A stretch of DNA of 64,000 bases from Pseudoglutamicibacter cumminsii. GTDB lineage: Bacteria; Actinomycetota; Actinomycetes; Actinomycetales; Micrococcaceae. Of this stretch, positions 17,419 to 26,941 are shown one piece after another. Within the stretch, counting starts at the first letter, position 1. Every line of letters begins with the position of its first letter. The notes beneath the pieces are model-generated. The model was not told where the DNA came from, made no database searches, and saw only the letters and a program-made list of their open reading frames with translations. The stretch is taken from positions 1,612,001 to 1,676,000 of the forward strand of contig NZ_JAFBCO010000001.1 of NCBI RefSeq assembly GCF_016907775.1, read 5' to 3'. The position numbers and the translations under genes were made by a program.

Positions 17419-17614
17419 GGTTTAGCGGCAACGCCAAACCAGTCCACACATATCAATAGTTTTTCTCCTCCAACCCATTTGCGGGCGAGTTCCAGTCGAG
17501 GATGTTCGGCAGGTGGGGGAGGAGCCCAGCGGGCGCCCGCCACACATTGTGTGCGGGTAGCTGCACCCGGTGACCTAGGGGTCATTCGGGAAGACGTACA
17601 AGGAGAAGGCTCTC
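17419..17614 (+). other. infC-rpmI intergenic leader
   Basis: 196 bp without a gene. It holds small inverted repeats: GGTTTAGCG with CGCCAAACC (17420-17441) and CCCGCCACAC with GTGTGCGGG (near 17537-17558). AAGGAG at 17600-17605 serves rpmI. Such structured spacers in infC operons often bind ribosomal protein L20; that is not shown here. Confidence 0.4.
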
Positions 17615-17809
17615 ATGCCGAAGTTCAAGACCCACTCTGGGGCTAAGAAGCGTTTCAAGCTCACCGGTTCTGGCAAGATCCGCCGTCAGCGTGCAAACCG
17701 CCGCCACTACCTCGAGCACAAGTCCTCGCGTTTGACTCGTCGCCTCAAGGGCGATGTGGTTGTGGCTAAGGCTGATCAGCGCACCATCCGCCGCATGCTG
17801 GGCCTCTAA
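17615..17809 (+). CDS. rpmI: 50S ribosomal protein bL35
   Basis: 64 aa, very basic. It begins [20 protein letters not shown], the bL35 signature, and is full length. AAGGAG lies 9 nt before ATG 17615. It is the middle gene of the conserved infC-rpmI-rplT operon. Confidence 0.97.
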   Translation: MPKFKTHSGAKKRFKLTGSGKIRRQRANRRHYLEHKSSRLTRRLKGDVVVAKADQRTIRRMLGL

Positions 17810-17868
17810 ACCCACGCTGGCGTGTTCGTGCGCTAACGCGCACACATACTTGAGACCTTCAAAACTTT

Positions 17869-17909
17869 TCTAACTGCGCCGCCAGTGTGACCGGCAGAGT
17901 GCAGTTAGA
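17869..17909 (+). promoter_or_regulatory. Candidate regulatory hairpin before rplT
   Basis: TCTAACTGC (17869-17877) pairs with GCAGTTAGA (17901-17909), with an inner GCCG/CGGC pairing. It ends 11 nt before the AGGAG of rplT. In other bacteria L20 represses this operon by binding structured leaders; this hairpin is a candidate site by position only. Confidence 0.4.
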
Positions 17910-17931
17910 CCCCACATGTTAGGAGACACAC

Positions 17932-18312
17932 GTGGCACGTGTGAAGCGGGCAGTTAACGCCCAGAAGAAGCGTCGCGTCGTTCTGGAACGCGCATCTGGT
18001 TACCGCGGTCAGCGTTCGCGCCTCTACCGCAAGGCCAAGGAGCAGCTGCTCCACTCGTTCGTATACAACTACAACGACCGTCGTAAGCGTAAGGGTGACT
18101 TCCGTCGCCTCTGGATCCAGCGCATCAACGCTGCGGCTCGCGCCAACGGCATGACCTACAACCGTTTCATGCAGGGCCTCAAGCTCGCTGGCGTTGAGGT
18201 TGACCGCCGCATGCTTGCTGAGCTCGCTGTATCTGACGCTCACGCATTCTCGGTTCTGGTTGAGACCGCTAAGAAGGCTCTGCCAGCTGACGTGAACGCA
18301 CCGCGCGCGTAA
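17932..18312 (+). CDS. rplT: 50S ribosomal protein bL20
   Basis: 126 aa, GTG start at 17932 with AGGAG at 17921-17925. It opens [15 protein letters not shown] and has the [14 protein letters not shown] and [21 protein letters not shown] segments of bL20. L20 binds 23S rRNA early in 50S assembly and in several bacteria represses its own operon. A strong terminator follows. Confidence 0.97.
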   Translation: MARVKRAVNAQKKRRVVLERASGYRGQRSRLYRKAKEQLLHSFVYNYNDRRKRKGDFRRLWIQRINAAARANGMTYNRFMQGLKLAGVEVDRRMLAELAVSDAHAFSVLVETAKKALPADVNAPRA

Positions 18313-18364
18313 GTGAAGCTATAACGTCGCTGAGCCGCCGTGATGGCTGGGCGACGTGTCGCTC

Positions 18365-18394
18365 GGGGTTCCGACTCGCAAGGGTCGGAACCCC
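18365..18394 (+). terminator. Terminator after rplT
   Basis: GGGGTTCCGAC (18365-18375) pairs with GTCGGAACCCC (18384-18394) over an 8-nt loop. It marks the end of the infC-rpmI-rplT transcript. No T tract follows. Confidence 0.7.
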
Positions 18395-18458
18395 CAGCGG
18401 TTTAAGGCCCCAGCCGTTTAATGCGTGCGAACTAGCTGCGTTGCCGCAAGATGGGAAG

Positions 18459-19325
18459 ATGAGTTCTGTGGAGATCATGGATAACCCGCGTGCAGACCGC
18501 GTCCGTGCTGCCGCGCACCTAGCGAAAGCTGCTGGCCGTAAAAAGGCAGGCGAGTTCCTTGTTGAGGGTCCGCAGGCCGTGCGGGAAGCGGTGAGTGAGC
18601 ATCGCACTCAGCGCGGTTTTGTGCGTGAGGTGTTCATCACCGAAGACCGGATGGAGCGGGAACCTGAGCTCGCCGAGGTCGCCGATGCGCGGGTGAACGT
18701 CGTGACGGATCGCGTCCTGGCGGCGATCGCCGATACGCAGTCCCCGCAGGGCGTGGTGGCGCGGTGCCGTATCCCGCACACGACGCTCAAGCAGGCGGTC
18801 ACTCCCAAGACGCGCCTTGTAGCGGTTTTGGGGCGGGTCCAGGATCCAGGCAATGCTGGCACCATCATCCGTGCCGCTGATGCCGCAGGTGCCGATGCGG
18901 TGGTTGCGCTCAAGGGAAGTGTGGATGTTTTCTCGCCCAAGGTGGTCCGCTCCACGGTGGGTTCGCTGTTCCACGTTCCGGTGGTCACGGGTGTAGAGCT
19001 CGATGGGCTGACGGAGCACATGACACGCTGCGGGATCGTTCTGCTGGCAGCCGACGGCGGCGGCGACCATGACTTGACGGTTCTTGAGGACGATGCGGCA
19101 GCTCGCCGGCACGGCGTGACCGTCAAGGGGTCGATGAAGCGGCCATCGCTCGCTACCGCGACCGCATGGCTTTTCGGCAACGAAGGCCAGGGGATTTCGG
19201 ATGAAGAGCGCGCCGCATCGTTCGCTACTGTTTCGATTCCTTTGTATGGACAAGCGGAGTCGTTGAATGTTTCGACGGCGGCGACGCTGTGCCTGTATGC
19301 TTCTGCGCGCGCCCAGCGTAGCTAA
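18459..19325 (+). CDS. TrmH/SpoU-family RNA 2'-O-methyltransferase
   Basis: 288 aa. An N-terminal substrate-binding domain (about 15-110, with GEFLVEGPQAVREA) precedes the SPOUT domain with its three motifs: LGRVQDPGNAGTIIRAADA, WLFGNEGQGI and IPLYGQAESLNVSTAA. These knotted enzymes methylate a ribose in 23S rRNA or tRNA. This gene follows rplT in many actinobacteria. The target is unassigned. Starts at TTG 18441 and ATG 18477 are also possible. A degenerate 29-bp duplication including the stop (19320 and 19349) follows. Confidence 0.9.
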   Translation: MSSVEIMDNPRADRVRAAAHLAKAAGRKKAGEFLVEGPQAVREAVSEHRTQRGFVREVFITEDRMEREPELAEVADARVNVVTDRVLAAIADTQSPQGVVARCRIPHTTLKQAVTPKTRLVAVLGRVQDPGNAGTIIRAADAAGADAVVALKGSVDVFSPKVVRSTVGSLFHVPVVTGVELDGLTEHMTRCGIVLLAADGGGDHDLTVLEDDAAARRHGVTVKGSMKRPSLATATAWLFGNEGQGISDEERAASFATVSIPLYGQAESLNVSTAATLCLYASARAQRS

Positions 19326-19367
19326 GGCAGGCATGGTTGTCTTGACGAAGCTAGGGCAGGAGAAGTT

Positions 19368-19883
19368 GTGAACGGGCAGACTGATGCGACAATTCCGGGC
19401 CAGGTAGTGGGGCTCGCGATCGTGGACGATCTTGTGAATGCTCAGCAGGTGCTCGCGGCGCAGCGCGCGTATCCGGAATCGCTACGAGGCCTATGGGAGT
19501 TCCCAGGCGGCAAGGTTCGCGAAGGCGAGAATCCACTGGAAGCGCTTGAGCGCGAGATTTCCGAGGAGCTCGGGTATGTGTTCAGGGCCGGCCAGGAAAT
19601 CGTTCCGCCGGCAGGTAAACCCGGATGGCCTTTGGATAACGGCATGACGATGCGGGTCTGGACGGGGGTGCTGATCGGCGCCGATGGGGTCGGTTCCGAT
19701 GGGGCTGTGCTGAAGCCTGCCGACATCAATTCGGGCACGCAACCTGAAGGGGCGGACCACCTCGAAATCCGGTGGCTAACACTGGACCAGAACACCGAAG
19801 AAGCTGTCGAATGGATCCCCTCGGACAAGCCGATCGTCCGTGCTCTCGTAGAAGCTACGGGCAACATGCCGACATTCTGCTGA
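19368..19883 (+). CDS. MutT-like Nudix hydrolase
   Basis: 171 aa, GTG start at 19368 preceded by CAGGAG. The Nudix box GGKVREGENPLEALEREISE followed by ELGY fits GX5EX7REUXEEXGU exactly. WEFPGG is typical of the MutT / (d)NTP pyrophosphohydrolase group that clears 8-oxo-dGTP, but the substrate is inferred. An insertion near residues 104-125 is unusual. It sits 42 bp after the methyltransferase gene. Confidence 0.85.
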   Translation: MNGQTDATIPGQVVGLAIVDDLVNAQQVLAAQRAYPESLRGLWEFPGGKVREGENPLEALEREISEELGYVFRAGQEIVPPAGKPGWPLDNGMTMRVWTGVLIGADGVGSDGAVLKPADINSGTQPEGADHLEIRWLTLDQNTEEAVEWIPSDKPIVRALVEATGNMPTFC

Positions 19884-20189
19884 CACGGCATTTTTCGAAC
19901 ACGTGTGTCTTACAGGCAGGGTCTCTCCAGCGCATGGGGTGAGGGGTGGGCGTGAAAGCCCACCCCAGACGAAGCGACACCGAGGGCATCCGCGGCAACC
20001 GCATCGTCGGAGCTTCCCATGCTCACACCAGTATTAGAACATATATTCGAATGAGTGTCACTTCGGTGTTAAATTTGTGGGGAGCACCTGAGTTCGCGCA
20101 ACGTTCTTTCTATAAACACGGTGGCACCAATTAGGCTATATATGGCCCTCTTCACTAAGAGGCTCGGCCGTCGACTGAAGTAGGAGATT
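19884..20189. promoter_or_regulatory. Intergenic control region upstream of the LppM-like gene
   Basis: 306 bp without a convincing gene. It contains a 9-bp-stem hairpin at 19943-19966 (GGGGTGGGC with GCCCACCCC), a probable end of the Nudix transcript. It also holds a LexA-like box at 20035-20050 and A+T-rich sequence up to the AGGAG of the next gene. A 27-codon frame from ATG 20051 is not convincing as a gene. Confidence 0.5.
20035..20050. promoter_or_regulatory. Candidate LexA (SOS) box
   Basis: TAGAACATATATTCGA has GAA-N6-TTC arms like the box at 9286, with one arm imperfect (TAGAA). TATATT inside it could be a -10 element. It lies 140 bp upstream of the lipoprotein start. Confidence 0.4.
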
Positions 20190-20996
20190 ATGAAGTTCAC
20201 CAAACCTGTCCGAGCAATAACCGCGGCTCTATTCGCCGGCGCTCTCGCGTTGACTGGTTGCTCTGCTGGGGGTGATGGCGCTCCGAACTCGGATCCGAAA
20301 GTGAACAAATTTACCTACGATGTAGAGCTCGACGCCGACGGCCGGACCCCGGAAAAGCTCGACGCTAACGTCGAGGTGCAGCTTGAGCTGAAGAAAGAAA
20401 CGCTCAAGGAGATGCGTGAGGCATCTGGTGACGACAAGCTTTCGGCTAAGGAATCGATGGAAGGCCAGAAGAAGCTTCTGGCTCAGCAGTTCGGCATCAG
20501 CGAAGACAAAATGAAGGTCACCGCGAAATCTGAGCAGGTGGCGTCGTTCAAGGCTAGGGATCTCACCGAGCAGGAGCTCGAAGCGGTGACCTCGATCAAG
20601 GCTGGCTATACCGAAGACGGCACCTACATTGCGCAGGCCGCGTTGATGCTCGTTGCAGGCAACCCACAGCAAGAGGTAGAAGCAGAGCTGAACCTGACTC
20701 TGCCAGCTGTGATCACTGAGGCGAATGTTGGCGGCCAGATTAACGGCAACACCGTTACCTGGACCAAAGGGAACCTCGAAGAAGCTGTCAAAGCGAACGA
20801 CGTCCCGGAGGTTCTGATCGCTGAAACCCGTGTTGCAAGCACGGTTGATCAGACGCCGATTTGGCTCTCCGCAGTGATCTTTGTGCTCGGTGTGATCGCG
20901 GCTGGTCTCATGGTCGCGCTGGCGGTGGTCCCAGGTAAGAAGAACACACCTGAGCAGAACACTCCAGATGCCGATGCCGCCGAGGGGAACGCGTAA
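20190..20996 (+). CDS. LppM-like lipoprotein
   Basis: 268 aa. The signal peptide ends in a lipobox (LALTGC, Cys at about 25), so it should be lipid-anchored outside the membrane. The ectodomain (about 30-215) resembles the LppM/DUF3153 group of actinobacteria. A second hydrophobic segment ([20 protein letters not shown], about 228-247) and a short charged tail would put the C-terminus in the cytoplasm. In mycobacteria LppM is a surface-associated protein linked to host interaction; no such role can be assumed here. AGGAG lies 4 nt before ATG. Confidence 0.75.
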   Translation: MKFTKPVRAITAALFAGALALTGCSAGGDGAPNSDPKVNKFTYDVELDADGRTPEKLDANVEVQLELKKETLKEMREASGDDKLSAKESMEGQKKLLAQQFGISEDKMKVTAKSEQVASFKARDLTEQELEAVTSIKAGYTEDGTYIAQAALMLVAGNPQQEVEAELNLTLPAVITEANVGGQINGNTVTWTKGNLEEAVKANDVPEVLIAETRVASTVDQTPIWLSAVIFVLGVIAAGLMVALAVVPGKKNTPEQNTPDADAAEGNA

Positions 20997-21034
20997 GCGT
21001 CGCCGGATCTTTTGTAGAGATAGGACCAATATCC

Positions 21035-22129
21035 ATGGAGAAAGAAACTGCTGTGTCAGAGTCTCCGGCGCAGGAAACTGCAGAGATTCCGCCGGTGCCG
21101 CATCCGACCGATGAGGCGGCAGTAGAGACTGTTGTTGCGGCCGCGTTGGCGGCGTTTGAGAACGCAAGCGACCTTGATGAGCTCAAGGTAGCGCGCCTGG
21201 CTCATCTGGGCGATAAGGCGCCGATCACGCTCGCTAACCGCGGCATCGGCAAGCTTGAAAATAAGGACAAGGCAACCGCCGGCAAGCTTTTGGGCGGCGC
21301 CAAGGGCCGCATCAATAAGGCCTTGGCTGCACGCACTGAGGTTCTTGAGGCGGAGCGTGCGGCTCGTCGTCTGCGCGAAGAGACCGTGGATGTCACGGCC
21401 CAGCCGCGCCGCACCGTCCTGGGCGCACGCCACCCGCTCTCGCTGCTGCAGGAACGCGTCGCTGACGTGTTCGTTGGCATGGGGTGGGAGATCGCTGAAG
21501 GTCCTGAGGTTGAATCCGAGTGGTACAACTTCGATGCGCTGAACTTTGACCAGGACCACCCGGCACGTGAAATGCAGGACACGTTCTTCGTGGATCCGCC
21601 GTCCCAGCACCTGGTTTTGCGCACCCACACCTCGCCGGTTCAGGTGCGTTCGATGCTGGACCGTGAGGTTCCGATCTATGTCCTGTGCCCGGGCCGCACG
21701 TTCCGTACAGATGAGTTGGACGCGACCCACACCCCGGTATTCCACCAGTTCGAGGGCCTTGCCGTGGACAAGGGGCTCACGATGGCGGATCTCAAGGGTA
21801 CGCTCGAGCACTTCGCTCGCCAGATGTTCGGCGTGGAAGCGAAGATCCGCTTGCGCCCGTCGTACTTCCCGTTCACCGAGCCATCCGCTGAGCTGGATAT
21901 TTGGCATCCGAACGCCAAGGGCGGTCCACAGTGGATCGAGTGGGGCGGCTGCGGCATGGTGCACCCGAACGTTCTGCGTTCCGGCGGCATCGACCCGGAC
22001 GTTTACTCGGGTTTCGCGTTCGGCATGGGTGTTGAGCGCACCTTGATGTTCCGCAACATGGTCCCTGACATGCACGACATGATCGAGGGAGATATCCGCT
22101 TCAGCCAGCACTTCGGGATGGAGATCTAA
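21035..22129 (+). CDS. pheS: Phenylalanyl-tRNA synthetase alpha subunit
   Basis: 364 aa. An N-terminal coiled-coil tRNA-binding arm (about 25-110) precedes the class II catalytic core, with motif 2 in [19 protein letters not shown] and motif 3 in [32 protein letters not shown] is present. It forms the alpha2-beta2 enzyme with PheT, encoded 3 bp downstream. A 15-20 aa acidic N-terminal extension is not conserved. Confidence 0.97.
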   Translation: MEKETAVSESPAQETAEIPPVPHPTDEAAVETVVAAALAAFENASDLDELKVARLAHLGDKAPITLANRGIGKLENKDKATAGKLLGGAKGRINKALAARTEVLEAERAARRLREETVDVTAQPRRTVLGARHPLSLLQERVADVFVGMGWEIAEGPEVESEWYNFDALNFDQDHPAREMQDTFFVDPPSQHLVLRTHTSPVQVRSMLDREVPIYVLCPGRTFRTDELDATHTPVFHQFEGLAVDKGLTMADLKGTLEHFARQMFGVEAKIRLRPSYFPFTEPSAELDIWHPNAKGGPQWIEWGGCGMVHPNVLRSGGIDPDVYSGFAFGMGVERTLMFRNMVPDMHDMIEGDIRFSQHFGMEI

Positions 22130-22132
22130 GCA

Positions 22133-24679
22133 ATGCGTATTCCACTTTCTTGGTTGCGTGAGTTCACCGAACTGCCTGAGGGTGCTCGCGCGGAAGATCT
22201 GATGGCCGATGTGGTGCGCGTTGGCCTCGAGGAAGAGGACGTTCACCGTCCCCTCGATGAGCTGACCGGCCCGATCGTGGTTGGCCAAGTGCTCAGCCGT
22301 GAACCGGAAGAGCAGAAGAACGGTAAGACGATTAACTGGTGCTCGGTGCGCGTGGTCCCGGAGGGCCAGGAGCAGACGCTGACGGGCGAGGGCATCGATC
22401 CGTTTGGTGTTCAGGGGATCGTGTGCGGCGCCCACAATTTCGATGTGGGTGACAAGGTCGTGGTGACGTTGCCTGGCGCCGTGCTACCAGGGGACTTCCG
22501 CATCAGTCCGCGCAAGACCTATGGCCACGTTTCGGCCGGCATGATGGCTTCGTCTCGTGAGCTCGGTTTGGGTGATGATCACGACGGCATCCTCGTGTTC
22601 TCCGACCTCGGTCTGGACCCGGAGATCGGCCAGGACGCGCTCCCTCTGCTCGGTTTCACGGATGAAGCCGCTGAAATCAACGTGACTCCGGACCGCGGCT
22701 ATTGCTTCTCGATCCGTGGTGTGGCCCGCGAATACGCGTTGGCGACCAGCACATTGTTCACCGACCCGGCATCCAAGGTCACCGTGGCCGCGCCGTCCGA
22801 GGCGGAGGTTGAGACCCGCATCGACGATCAGGCGCCGATCCGCGGCGTCCAGGGGTGCACGCGCTTCGTGACCCGCATCGTCACCGACATCGACCCGACC
22901 GCGAAGACCCCAAGCTGGATGGCTGAACGCTTGCGCCTTGCGGGTATGCGTCCGGTCTCGCTTCCGGTGGACATCTCCAACTACGTCATGTGGGAGCTCG
23001 GGCAGCCGACCCACTGCTACGACCGCGATAAGCTCACCGGCGGCATCACGGTGCGCCGCGCCACGGTAGGCGAGAAGCTCGTGACCCTCGATGAGAAGGA
23101 ACGCGAGCTCAACCCTGAAGACCTCGTGATCGCTGACGAGTCTGGGCCGATCGGCATCGCCGGCGTCATGGGCGGCGCGTCGACCGAGGTCTCGGATGAG
23201 ACCCGCACGATCGTGATCGAGGCCGCGAACTTCGACCCCGTCAGCACGGGCCGCAGCCGTCGCCGCCACAAGCTTCCGTCCGAGGCCGCTAAGCGCAACG
23301 AGCGCGGCGTGGACTGGGACATGGCATCGGTGGCCGCGCAGCGCGTCGTGGATCTGTTGGTTGAGCTCGCGGGCGGACGCGACACCGGCAAGGGCGCCGA
23401 TGTGGGCGAACGCCCAGAGCCGAAAGTCATCCACGTTCCGGCTCACTACCCGGCTGAGCGCGTCGGCATCGAATACACCGAAGAGCAGGTTGCAACCGCG
23501 CTCGAAGGCGTTGGCTGCAAGCTCAACCGCACCGATGACGGTTGGGACGTCACCGTCCCGCTGTGGCGCCCAGACATGACCATCGCTGATGACGTCGTCG
23601 AAGAGATCGCGCGCGTGGTCGGCTACGAGAACATCCCTTCCTCGATCCCGGTTCCACCGCCGGGCCGCGGGCTGACCGTGGAGCAGCGTAGCCGCCGCCG
23701 CATCGGCGATGCACTCGCCGGCGCTGGACTGACCGAGGTGCTTGCGTACCCGTTCGTGTCGCAGGCTCAGAACGCGGCGTTCGGTTCCGCTGACGCCGAT
23801 GCCGAGGTTGAGGCTGTGCGCCTCGCCAACCCGGTGTCTTCCGAATACGGGTGGATGCGCTTGTCGCTTCTTCCGGGGCTCATCGAGATCGCGCGCCGCA
23901 ACAACGGCCGTGGGTTCCGCGACCTCGCGCTGTTCGAGGGCGGTCTTGTGTTCTTGCCAGCCAAGAAGCAGGGCCCGGTCGAGTTGCCTGCGGGCGGGGA
24001 GCGCCCATCGGCGGATGTGCTCGCCGAGCTCAACGCGACGATCCCTGTTCAGCCGTGGCACATCGCCTCCGTCATGGTCGGTAAGGCCTCGCGCGCTGCC
24101 CTCGGCGAGAGCGAACGCGCGTGGGACTGGGCGGATGCGATCGATTCCGCGCGCCTCGTCGCTGACACGTTGGGTGTCGAGCTCGTGGTTCGCCAGGGCA
24201 GCCACCATTCGTTCCATCCGGGCCGTGCCGCTCGTCTTGAGTCGAAGGACGGTCAGCTCGTGGGCTGGGCCGGCGAGCTTCACCCTGACTGGCTGGCTTC
24301 GCATGATCTGCCGGAACGCATGGTCGCGATGGAGCTGGATGCCGAGGCGCTGATCAACCGGATGCCGGAGGCCGTGATCGCTGAGCCGCTCACGACGTTC
24401 CCTGCCGCTACGCAGGATGTTGCGTTGACGTTGGCGGCGGATATCCCGGCGGCCGATGTCCTTGAGACGCTGCGTGAAGGTGCCGGTGAGCTGCTGGAGC
24501 ACATCGAGCTGTTCGATGACTACCGCGGCGAGGGCATTGACGAGGGCCAGAAGTCGCTCGCGTTCGGCATGCGTTTCCGCGCGGCAGACAGGACGCTGAC
24601 GGCCGATGAGGCTTCCGAAGCACGCCAGGCTGCGGTGCAGTTGGCGGCAGAGAAGTACGGAGCCCAGCTGCGCGGCTAA
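22133..24679 (+). CDS. pheT: Phenylalanyl-tRNA synthetase beta subunit
   Basis: 848 aa. Domain order is standard: N-terminal segment MRIPLSWLREF, the tRNA-binding (EMAP-like) domain about 45-160, the B3/B4 editing domain about 215-390, B5, the catalytic-like core, and the ferredoxin-fold anticodon-binding domain at the C-terminus (FPAATQDVALTL onward). It edits mischarged Tyr-tRNA and binds the tRNA. A perfect bidirectional hairpin closes the operon. Confidence 0.97.
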   Translation: MRIPLSWLREFTELPEGARAEDLMADVVRVGLEEEDVHRPLDELTGPIVVGQVLSREPEEQKNGKTINWCSVRVVPEGQEQTLTGEGIDPFGVQGIVCGAHNFDVGDKVVVTLPGAVLPGDFRISPRKTYGHVSAGMMASSRELGLGDDHDGILVFSDLGLDPEIGQDALPLLGFTDEAAEINVTPDRGYCFSIRGVAREYALATSTLFTDPASKVTVAAPSEAEVETRIDDQAPIRGVQGCTRFVTRIVTDIDPTAKTPSWMAERLRLAGMRPVSLPVDISNYVMWELGQPTHCYDRDKLTGGITVRRATVGEKLVTLDEKERELNPEDLVIADESGPIGIAGVMGGASTEVSDETRTIVIEAANFDPVSTGRSRRRHKLPSEAAKRNERGVDWDMASVAAQRVVDLLVELAGGRDTGKGADVGERPEPKVIHVPAHYPAERVGIEYTEEQVATALEGVGCKLNRTDDGWDVTVPLWRPDMTIADDVVEEIARVVGYENIPSSIPVPPPGRGLTVEQRSRRRIGDALAGAGLTEVLAYPFVSQAQNAAFGSADADAEVEAVRLANPVSSEYGWMRLSLLPGLIEIARRNNGRGFRDLALFEGGLVFLPAKKQGPVELPAGGERPSADVLAELNATIPVQPWHIASVMVGKASRAALGESERAWDWADAIDSARLVADTLGVELVVRQGSHHSFHPGRAARLESKDGQLVGWAGELHPDWLASHDLPERMVAMELDAEALINRMPEAVIAEPLTTFPAATQDVALTLAADIPAADVLETLREGAGELLEHIELFDDYRGEGIDEGQKSLAFGMRFRAADRTLTADEASEARQAAVQLAAEKYGAQLRG

Positions 24680-24707
24680 AACGCGAACAGGCTCTACATA
24701 TACAGAC

Positions 24708-24741
24708 GATCGGGGCGGTGCCGTGTGGCACCGCCCCGATC
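24708..24741. terminator. Bidirectional terminator pheT / quinone oxidoreductase
   Basis: A perfect 15-bp stem (24708-24722 with 24727-24741; GATCGGGGCGGTGCC arm) with a GTGT loop sits between the convergent genes. Confidence 0.85.
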
Positions 24742-24772
24742 CTCTGCTTTGGCTCAGCTCGTGAGAGTTGGT

Positions 24773-25738
24773 TTAGACCGTGAGCACGAGCTTGCCGGTC
24801 GTCGAACCGCTTTCAAGGTCCGCGTGGGCCTTGCCTGCATCGGCGAGGTCGTAGGTGCCGCCGATGCTGACGTCAAGCTTTCCGTCAGCAAGCATCCCGA
24901 ACACATCGTTGGCGCGCCATTGAACTTCTTCAGCCGTGAGGGTGTAGTGGGCCAGCGTCGGGCGGCACACACTAATCGAGCCCTGCGAGTTCAACCGTTG
25001 CAGGTCGAACGGCGGGACTTGTCCGGACGCGCCGCCGAAGAGCACGAGCATCCCGCGGATCCGCAGGCTTGCCAGTGAGTTGTCAAACGTGTCCTTACCG
25101 ACCCCATCGTAGGCGACATCCACGCCACGACCGTCCGTAATCTCAAGGACCTTCTCGGGTACCTCGCCGTATTTGAGCACGTAGTCCGCGCCCTTAGCCT
25201 TCGCAATCGCGGCCTTCTCATCGCTCGAGGTCGTCGTGATGACGGTTGCGCCCTTGGCCTTAAGCATCTGGGTCATGAGCCCGCCCACGCCGCCCGCACC
25301 GGCGGTGGTGAGAACCACATCGCCGGGCTGCACATCGTAGGTCGAGTTGATGAGGTAGTGGCTCGTGAAACCCTGCAGTGGCAGGGCCGCCGCGGTCGTG
25401 AGGTCGATGCCGTCCGGGATCCGCGCAAGCTTGCTCTCTTCAACAAGCATGTATTCGGAGTAAGAACCGCGCCCACCTGCGGTTGCGACGAGGTCGCCAA
25501 CGGAGAAGTTCATGACCTCGGAGCCCACCGCGGTCACGGTGCCTGCGCCCTCGCTGCCTGGGGTGAAAGGCAAGTCCACACGGTAGACGCCGCTGCGCTG
25601 ATAGGTCTCAATAAAGTTCACGCCAGCGGCAGCGACCTTGACGAGAACCTCGTTGGCCGCCGGCTCGGGAACCTCAACATCAGCGAGGGTGAGGACTTCA
25701 GGCCCTCCGGTCTGGGTCATCTGGATTGCGCGGGCCAT
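24773..25738 (-). CDS. NADPH:quinone oxidoreductase (zinc-independent MDR family)
   Basis: 321 aa from ATG 25738, preceded by AAAGGAG. Medium-chain dehydrogenase/reductase of the quinone reductase (QOR) type, without zinc-binding cysteines. GVNFIETYQRSG and YPL-like LPFTPGSEGAGTV mark the substrate side. The Rossmann motif TTAGAGGVGGLMTQM binds NADPH. It would reduce quinones or enones in the cytoplasm. The frame continues upstream to 25846 without similarity. It is divergent from argC. Confidence 0.9.
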   Translation of the reverse strand: MARAIQMTQTGGPEVLTLADVEVPEPAANEVLVKVAAAGVNFIETYQRSGVYRVDLPFTPGSEGAGTVTAVGSEVMNFSVGDLVATAGGRGSYSEYMLVEESKLARIPDGIDLTTAAALPLQGFTSHYLINSTYDVQPGDVVLTTAGAGGVGGLMTQMLKAKGATVITTTSSDEKAAIAKAKGADYVLKYGEVPEKVLEITDGRGVDVAYDGVGKDTFDNSLASLRIRGMLVLFGGASGQVPPFDLQRLNSQGSISVCRPTLAHYTLTAEEVQWRANDVFGMLADGKLDVSIGGTYDLADAGKAHADLESGSTTGKLVLTV

Positions 25739-25861
25739 GCGTGGACTCCTTTGCATATTTTTCGACACGTTCGGGCTTTCTGGAGCGTCTGCTCTGAGGC
25801 ATCGGCTCGGGCTCACTGCGTATAGCCGTTCAGATGCGCTGATCATTCCCGGCCCGTCATG

Positions 25862-25890
25862 ATTGCATAACTATTCGTTGGAGTGAATAT
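25862..25890 (+). promoter_or_regulatory. Possible ArgR operator upstream of argC
   Basis: TTGCATAACTATTC followed by GTGAATATAG has the half-sites (TGCAT, TATTC, GAATA) expected of ARG boxes. It lies just upstream of the argC -10 box, and argR is in the same operon. The match is loose. Confidence 0.35.
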
Positions 25891-25897
25891 AGCGGCG

Positions 25898-25909
25898 TAT
25901 GATGGCCGT
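25898..25909 (+). promoter_or_regulatory. Leaderless -10 promoter of the arg operon
   Basis: TATGAT at 25898-25903, then 6 nt, then ATG 25910. No Shine-Dalgarno sequence is present. The geometry is the same as at miaB, hisC and the DapF homologue. Confidence 0.55.
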
Positions 25910-26941
25910 ATGACGTATTCGGTAGCGGTTTCTGGTGCCACAGGTTATGCGGGCGGCGAGGTTTTGCGCCTGCTCACCCAGCACCCACATGTCAGCATTG
26001 GCGCGGTCACGGCGCATTCGAGTGCAGGGGAGCGGTTGGGTGTTTCTCAGCCGCATTTGCGTTCTTTGGCGGACCGCGTGGTTGAACCTACGAATGCCGA
26101 AACCCTCGCCGGCCATGACGTCGTGTTTCTAGCCCTCCCGCACGGCGCTTCCGCTGAGATCGCGGAGCAGCTCGGTGACGATGTCCTGGTGATTGATGCT
26201 GCGGCAGACCACCGCCTCGAAGACCCGGTTGCGTGGGAAAAGTTTTACGGCAGCGAGCACGCCGGTTCGTGGCCTTATGGCCTACCGGAGCTTCCAGGCC
26301 ACCGCGAGAACTTGCGCGGTACTAAGCGCATCGCGGTCCCTGGATGTTATCCGACGTCGGCTCAGCTTGCGCTCGCCCCGGGTATGGAAGCGGGGCTTGT
26401 GGAATCGCAGGATGTTGTCATCGTTGCGGCCTCCGGGACGTCTGGCGCGGGCAAGTCGCTCAAGACGCACCTTCTCGGCGCGGAGACGATGGGCGGGATG
26501 AGCCCGTACGGCGTCGGCGGTATGCACCGCCACACCCCAGAGATCGAGCAGGGCTTGAGCGCGCTCGCCGGGGAACCAGTCCAGATCTCCTTCACTCCAA
26601 CTCTTGCCCCGATGCCGCGTGGAATCCTCACCACGGCGACCGCGCGCGTCAAGCCTGGCGTGACCGCGGAACAGCTCCGCGACGCGTGGACGGCGATGTA
26701 CCAGGATGAGCCGTTCGTGCACGTCCTCCCGGAAGGCCAGTGGCCACACACCAAGCACGTACTTGGCTCCAACCACGTTGAGATGCAGCTGGCCTTCGAT
26801 GCACATGCCGGCCGCGTCATCGTGACCGCGGTGGTGGACAACCTGACCAAGGGGACCGCGGGTGGTGCGGTTCAGTCGATGAACATTGCGCTCGGGCTCG
26901 ATGAGGTTGCTGGTCTGCAGCAGGAAGGTATGGCTCCGTAA
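25910..26941 (+). CDS. argC: N-acetyl-gamma-glutamyl-phosphate reductase
   Basis: 343 aa, third step of arginine synthesis. The NADP-binding motif [15 protein letters not shown] is at the N-terminus. The catalytic Cys is about C146 in [11 protein letters not shown], and a His lies in [10 protein letters not shown]. First gene of argCJBDFR. ATG 25910 is chosen for its promoter spacing; an ATG at 25883 lies upstream of the -10 box. The stop shares a base with the argJ start. Confidence 0.97.
   Translation: MTYSVAVSGATGYAGGEVLRLLTQHPHVSIGAVTAHSSAGERLGVSQPHLRSLADRVVEPTNAETLAGHDVVFLALPHGASAEIAEQLGDDVLVIDAAADHRLEDPVAWEKFYGSEHAGSWPYGLPELPGHRENLRGTKRIAVPGCYPTSAQLALAPGMEAGLVESQDVVIVAASGTSGAGKSLKTHLLGAETMGGMSPYGVGGMHRHTPEIEQGLSALAGEPVQISFTPTLAPMPRGILTTATARVKPGVTAEQLRDAWTAMYQDEPFVHVLPEGQWPHTKHVLGSNHVEMQLAFDAHAGRVIVTAVVDNLTKGTAGGAVQSMNIALGLDEVAGLQQEGMAP

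Noticed and set aside
20051-20134. 27-codon ORF right after the candidate LexA box
   Set aside because: No ribosome binding site, no recognisable features, and it would overlap the leader of the lipoprotein gene.
21056-22435. 459-codon minus-strand frame opposite pheS
   Set aside because: Shadow of pheS; no motif and no ribosome binding site.
22484-24502. 672-codon minus-strand open frame opposite pheT
   Set aside because: It is antisense to a clearly real gene, has no recognisable domain, and reflects high-G+C codon bias.
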